DNA of 64,000 nucleotides. It comes from an uncultured Armatimonadota bacterium (GTDB taxonomy: Bacteria; Armatimonadota; Fimbriimonadia; Fimbriimonadales; Fimbriimonadaceae). The stretch lies in contig CAIVDU010000038.1 in NCBI GenBank assembly GCA_903904815.1, positions 35,847-99,846 of the forward strand. Reading direction: 5' to 3'. The notes beneath the pieces were generated by a model that ran no database searches, was not told where the DNA came from, and saw only the letters and a list, made by a program, of their open reading frames with translations. Shown here piece after piece: positions 60,319 through 64,000 of the stretch (position 1 is the stretch's first letter; the number at the start of each line of letters is the position of its first letter). Made by a program: the position numbers and the translations under genes.

Positions 60319-61809
60319 CTACTTAGCTCCGAATTCCCGAAGGACCGCTTTGACGTCCTCTCGTTGGCCAGCCTGGGCAAGCATCGGAGTTCCTCCAGAA
60401 TTTGCCGCGGCATGAGGGTCGGCCCCTGCCAACAAAAGTGCCCTTACGACTCCAACGTAATCTCCAGAAGGGTTACGACACCACTGCGACCCGTGAGCAG
60501 CCCAACCGAGTGGCGGACTTCCGTGAGTTGAGTCCAGCATGTCGAGCGGTACGCGCCCTATCAGGAGTTTGACGATTTCCAAATGCCCGAACCAACAGGC
60601 CAGATGCAGAGCGCTGCCACCGTACATACCAGGAGAGCGCGGATCTACCCCCGCTTCCAACAGGAGACGGACAGTCGCTGCCTTACCCGCCTGAGCGGCA
60701 TGGGTGATCGAGCGACTATCGTCACCAAGGTGACTCCCAAGTCCCGGATTCGCCTTCAAAATCTCGGCGACCAAGCTGGCGTCCTCGGCCCAGGCAGCGA
60801 CAACTAAACGTCTCGAAGGTGGCTGATCACGTTGAAGTTCCTCGAGGACCGCCTTGCTTCCCCTCTCGATGGCCATCTGAAAAGGCGTCTTGGACGGTCC
60901 GATCGTGTAGGCGTAGATGTGCCCACCGTTGGAATTTGTCGTCACAAATGGCGCGCGCCCAACATGGGCTTCGGCGGCCCGAGGATCCTCGTCCAAGAGT
61001 CGGCGAAGCAGTCCAGCGTCGTCCAGCGCGACCGCCGCAAATACGTCGGGTTTCGCGCCATGACGGACGAGCGCTCGTAGAACCGGGAGATTGTTGACCT
61101 GATACTGCACCGGCGTCCCCTCGTGGTCGATGTCGCGCACCTCTAAGTCGGCTCCCATCTCAATCAGCAGTTCGGCGGTCTCCGCTGTCGCTGCCACGTG
61201 CAGTGGACGTTGACCATCGCCACCGGGGGCATTAACGCTCGTCGGATCCTCTTCGAGGAGCCTCCTGAGGTCTTCGATCCGGCCGTGCTTGGCGGCCGAC
61301 CAAACGTCCAGCCGAGCCCCTACTCCGATCAAAACGTCAACGGCTTCTCCCTTGGCGAAATCGAGTGCGCTAAATCCCCCCGCCCACCACTTGGATCGCA
61401 CGTTTGGATCAGCCCCGTACTGCACGAGTATGGGGATGACCTTCTCGGCTTCCGGTCGAGAACTTGCCTGCAAGATCGGCTGGGCGTCGAAACCGAATAT
61501 CGGCTCATTGATGCGGCTGCGAATAGCCGCCTTCGTTCTGAGCAGCCTCTCTATCTCCGCCGCGTTACCGAATTGGATAGCTTCTTTGAACTGCTCAACC
61601 AGGACCGGGGTCTCAATTTGGTCCACGAGCTTCGGCCAACTGCTAAAGCCGTATTTTCGGGCGATGAGACGCTGTGCGTCTGAGAGCTTGGCGTCCGCCA
61701 TTACTTGTCCATCGGCAAGCGGCTCTCCTTGATGAAGCGCGCGAAGGAGTTCCTTCGCTTGAGTACGGAGCTGCCGGATATCGGCGCGCTCAGGAATGGG
61801 TTCTGACAA
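60319..61809 (-). CDS. Large ankyrin-repeat protein
   Basis: The TTG at 61809 with GGAGG five bases upstream gives 496 residues; the frame runs on to 61884 without support. The N-terminus (IRQLRTQAKELLRALHQGEP, then YGFSSWPKLVDQIE) is a recurrent helical module in bacterial ankyrin proteins. About ten ankyrin units follow, for example VIPILVQYGADPNVRSKWWA, RPLHVAATAETAELLIEMGA, THAAQAGKAATVRLLLEAGV and SALHLACWFGHLEIVKLLIG. It is cytoplasmic with no signal. A protein-binding scaffold; the partner is unknown. Confidence 0.88.
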   Translation of the reverse strand: MSEPIPERADIRQLRTQAKELLRALHQGEPLADGQVMADAKLSDAQRLIARKYGFSSWPKLVDQIETPVLVEQFKEAIQFGNAAEIERLLRTKAAIRSRINEPIFGFDAQPILQASSRPEAEKVIPILVQYGADPNVRSKWWAGGFSALDFAKGEAVDVLIGVGARLDVWSAAKHGRIEDLRRLLEEDPTSVNAPGGDGQRPLHVAATAETAELLIEMGADLEVRDIDHEGTPVQYQVNNLPVLRALVRHGAKPDVFAAVALDDAGLLRRLLDEDPRAAEAHVGRAPFVTTNSNGGHIYAYTIGPSKTPFQMAIERGSKAVLEELQRDQPPSRRLVVAAWAEDASLVAEILKANPGLGSHLGDDSRSITHAAQAGKAATVRLLLEAGVDPRSPGMYGGSALHLACWFGHLEIVKLLIGRVPLDMLDSTHGSPPLGWAAHGSQWCRNPSGDYVGVVRALLLAGADPHAAANSGGTPMLAQAGQREDVKAVLREFGAK

Positions 61810-61977
61810 ATCAACCTCCGTTGCGAGTGGCCTGTGGTCCGCGAACAGGCAGCAACAAAGGTCGGCGTAGCATACGACGATCAATGATCAGATGGACTCA
61901 GTCCTTCCCGCGGACCCGGGGGCGCTCCGAAAGCCAACCGGATCATATCACAGTTTTGACCGTGAGGTTAACCCGGT

Positions 61978-62292
61978 TCAACCAATCGCGATCTCTAACC
62001 TGATCGCCACGATGTCGCCAACCTTAACTGCCTCCGCCTTCTGGACTACCGTCTTGATCGGAACTAAGTAGCCGCCGTCTTTGGGAAAGAGCGAGGTCGT
62101 GTACGAGGTCCTTCCAATGCCAACGGTCGCCGGAATGCAACCCCACCCATACGTAACTCGATTCGAAACAGCCTTGATGTCACCCGCTTCGGCTTCGGGC
62201 ACTCGAACAAACACGAACGGCGCAGGACCACGCCACCAAATCGCTTCGCCAGCAAACTCCAAAACCATCGAGAAAGTATAGCGATGAGTCAC
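61978..62292 (-). CDS. Single-domain DUF1905 protein
   Basis: A 104-residue small beta barrel: YTFSMVLEFAGEAIWWRGPA, then FVFVRVPEAEAGDIKAVS and the ending KVGDIVAIRLEIAI. It matches the N-terminal domain of the two-domain protein at 56579-57124 without the helical tail. The function is unknown. It is divergent from the region leading to the acetyltransferase gene. Confidence 0.8.
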   Translation of the reverse strand: MTHRYTFSMVLEFAGEAIWWRGPAPFVFVRVPEAEAGDIKAVSNRVTYGWGCIPATVGIGRTSYTTSLFPKDGGYLVPIKTVVQKAEAVKVGDIVAIRLEIAIG

Positions 62293-62375
62293 TGCCGCAG
62301 GCTCGGCAATGCGACGCTTCAGTCGCTAGAAAAGGGCCGAAGCAACCCCGAACAGCATCGGCCCGTGGTCGGAAA

Positions 62376-62497
62376 ATGATTCGTGTTTCCGCATTCCGTC
62401 CACTGACGTGGAGTCACACATCGCCCAGCCCGCCAGACTCTAACTGCTCTATGCACACGGACTACCCATCCGAAAGAATCCGTGTATCCGCCGTTCG
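62376..62497. repeat. Two degenerate copies of a short dispersed motif
   Basis: ATGATTCGTGTTTCCGCATT (62376) and GAATCCGTGTATCCGCCGTT (62476) resemble the motif found twice at 22661-22781. They fill part of the 275-base gap 62293-62567, which has no gene: the plus-strand frame through it has repeat-like, non-coding character. Confidence 0.45.
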
Positions 62498-62567
62498 CCC
62501 ACGAATCCGAGATCGGGCAACCCCTAAAGGACTCCGCTGCCCCTCGGCGGCGAGTAGCATAGACCGC

Positions 62568-63152
62568 ATGTCGGGATTCGAGGTGAAACCACTAGGCGAA
62601 ACAAGCTGGCCCGATTTCGAGCGATTAGTTCAGAAGCACAATGGCGTTTGGGGTGGCTGTTGGTGCATCGCCTTTCATCAAAAGCCGACCGGGAACAATC
62701 GCGAAGAAAAGCAGTGTCGCGTTCGCGAGGGCCGGACACACGCCGCTCTTGTTTACGACGGCGCAGAAGCGGTCGGTTGGTGCCAGTTCGGCCCAACGGC
62801 GGAACTCCCTCGCATCAAACACAAGCGCCAATACGAACAGGATCTCGTGAGTCTGCCTGACTGGCGGATCACCTGCTTTTTCGTAGACCGCGACTATCGG
62901 GGAAAGGGTGTTACGTCGGCTGCCCTAGCCGGCGCCTTGAGTGAGATCGCACGACTGGGTGGCGGCATCGTTGAGAGCTACCCCGAAGATGTCGGAGGAA
63001 GAACCACCTCCGGCTCGTTCCTTTACAACGCAACCGTTTCGATCTTTGAACGCCAAGGGTTTGAACGGACTCGTCGTCTGGGCAAGAACCATTGGGTCGT
63101 GACGAAACGTGTCGAAGCTTTGGATAGTCCGGATCTCACCCAGACAAGCTGA
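62568..63152 (+). CDS. GNAT family N-acetyltransferase
   Basis: The ATG at 62568 gives 194 residues (MSGFEVKPLGETSWPDFERL). NGVWGGCWCIAFHQ opens the fold; ITCFFVDRDYRGKGVTSAAL is the acetyl-CoA-binding motif A, and FLYNATVSIFERQGFERTRR is motif B. The WGGCWC pattern is typical of a GNAT subgroup annotated only by fold. The acceptor is unknown. A longer frame starting at 62376 lies in repeats and is rejected. Confidence 0.87.
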   Translation: MSGFEVKPLGETSWPDFERLVQKHNGVWGGCWCIAFHQKPTGNNREEKQCRVREGRTHAALVYDGAEAVGWCQFGPTAELPRIKHKRQYEQDLVSLPDWRITCFFVDRDYRGKGVTSAALAGALSEIARLGGGIVESYPEDVGGRTTSGSFLYNATVSIFERQGFERTRRLGKNHWVVTKRVEALDSPDLTQTS

Positions 63153-63203
63153 AGCAAGAGAAGGTGCTTGCTTCAAATGTCTACTATATGAGAGACTAGG
63201 AGG

Positions 63204-63707
63204 ATGGCAAGTCTCGAATTGATGATTGCGGCATGGGAAGAGGGTCATCGAGAGTTCTCAATTGCACTTGAAGGATTGGCCGATGACGCGGTTTGGCTTC
63301 GACCGCACCCAAATCTCCTCAGCCTTGGCGAATTGGCTGGGCACGTCGCCTACTATGAGGCGGTGATGATTACGGGCCCCGGACCTGATAATCAGCCAGA
63401 CCTTGATCGCGTTCCCATCAAGAGTCCACTGGTCGACAAAGCCTTCGCCTACTACACCGACACGCTCGGCAAGCCGGTCGTTCTAGGCCTAGGCGCAGCC
63501 GAGTTAGTCGCCGAATTCGGCCGAGTTCACGCCGAGGCCAAGGTAGCCCTTCTGCGCTTTGAGCGTGATAGTGACGACCCTATTCCCGGATACGCAAAGG
63601 CCACTTGGGGTGGCAATCTGCAGTATCTCGTGTTTCACGTGGCATACCATGCGGGGCAGGCATACTCCGTGCGACACTTGCTGGGCCACGAAACCCCAGA
63701 TAACTGA
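63204..63707 (+). CDS. DinB family protein
   Basis: A 167-residue four-helix protein. LSLGELAGHVAYYEAVMITG holds the first His and NLQYLVFHVAYHAGQAYSVR the other two. The start ATG has AGGAGG directly upstream. It is the fourth DinB-type gene in the window. The next gene begins 25 bases after its stop and may be co-transcribed. Confidence 0.85.
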   Translation: MASLELMIAAWEEGHREFSIALEGLADDAVWLRPHPNLLSLGELAGHVAYYEAVMITGPGPDNQPDLDRVPIKSPLVDKAFAYYTDTLGKPVVLGLGAAELVAEFGRVHAEAKVALLRFERDSDDPIPGYAKATWGGNLQYLVFHVAYHAGQAYSVRHLLGHETPDN

Positions 63708-63731
63708 CCCGATTCCTTTCCCCTAAGTAAG

Positions 63732-64000
63732 ATGAACATCGTGGTCAGCCCCATGCGCCTTTCAAAGCAAGACGCCAAGAAGATGCTCGTTAGGCATCAC
63801 TTCTCGCCGGCTCCTGACCAGCGGGCGGTATTTGATCGCCTGAGAAGCATCCAGTTTGATCCCCTGGCGCCGGTTGGGTGCAATCACGATCTTGTCTTGC
63901 AGGCGAGGCTCCCCGACTACCGGGTAGGGAACTGGAACAAGACCGCCTACGACGATCGGCTCATTTACGACGGATGGGACAAGATGGCGTCGCTCATCCC
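63732..64000 (+). CDS. YcaQ/AlkZ-like winged-helix protein, 5' part (open at window end)
   Basis: Eighty-nine residues are visible before the window ends. The N-terminus (MRLSKQDAKKMLVRHHFSPA), VFDRLRSIQFDPLAPVGCNH and DLVLQARLPDYRVG, ending in YDGWDKMASLIP, match the HTH_42 (YcaQ/AlkZ) family, whose studied members unhook DNA interstrand crosslinks or excise alkylated bases. The catalytic QxQ region would lie downstream, outside the window. An in-frame ATG at 63753 is an alternative start. Confidence 0.8.
   Translation, partial: MNIVVSPMRLSKQDAKKMLVRHHFSPAPDQRAVFDRLRSIQFDPLAPVGCNHDLVLQARLPDYRVGNWNKTAYDDRLIYDGWDKMASLI

Noticed and set aside
60156..60413. 85-codon minus-strand frame overlapping the ankyrin 3' end
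   Set aside because: Arg-rich shadow frame of the coding-like frame described at 60166-60294.

Overview
The window (about 55-57% G+C by eye, dense, few mobile signals) looks like a chromosomal segment of a free-living Gram-negative-type bacterium with a large secretome. The long rpoB/rpoC genes, the dnaJ-hspR pair, several DinB-fold proteins and many secreted hydrolases make me favour an Armatimonadota (Fimbriimonadia-like) source. That placement is inference from gene repertoire, not from a search.

Region 1 (1-31 kb) is core metabolism and information processing. It opens with the 3' part of an EF-G-like gene. An HDOD protein, a dnaJ-hspR stress operon with a recognisable HspR operator (HAIR) and an unrecognised protein with an internal duplication follow. 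Next come rpoB-rpoC with their own promoter, an intercistronic hairpin and a terminator. Three tandem PspB-like small membrane proteins sit just upstream of rpoB. Then come hisB-hisH-hisA, a cyclic-di-AMP (ydaO/yuaA) riboswitch on the minus strand, sucD, a transglutaminase-like exported protein, a cysteine desulfurase, the primary sigma factor, alanine and glutamate racemase genes, and a glycine-cleavage block (lipoate ligase-like, gcvPB, gcvPA, gcvH) followed by nadE.

Region 2 (31-43 kb) is mixed and more accessory. It holds a penicillin-acylase-like hydrolase, tRNA-Glu(CTC) with a strong promoter, and a two-gene nucleotidyltransferase module bounded by an interrupted partial copy of the same tRNA. 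It also has a DinB protein, an erythromycin-esterase-like protein, several small secreted or membrane proteins, a membrane protein split at a T7 run, and a stand-alone RelA/SpoT synthetase.

Region 3 (43-54 kb) is a carbohydrate-oriented secretome: a GH110-like beta-helix enzyme, two alpha/beta hydrolases, a TIM-barrel plus lectin-like protein, a GH26 mannanase-like enzyme and a second beta-helix protein. DinB and ankyrin genes and copies of a dispersed GC-rich repeat are interspersed.

Region 4 (54-64 kb) holds a RoxA-like dihaem cytochrome, a Tat-exported dienelactone hydrolase, DUF1905-type proteins, a uracil-DNA glycosylase family member, a large ankyrin protein, a GNAT acetyltransferase, a fourth DinB protein and the 5' end of a YcaQ/AlkZ-like gene. 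I saw no CRISPR array, transposase, phage gene or rRNA.
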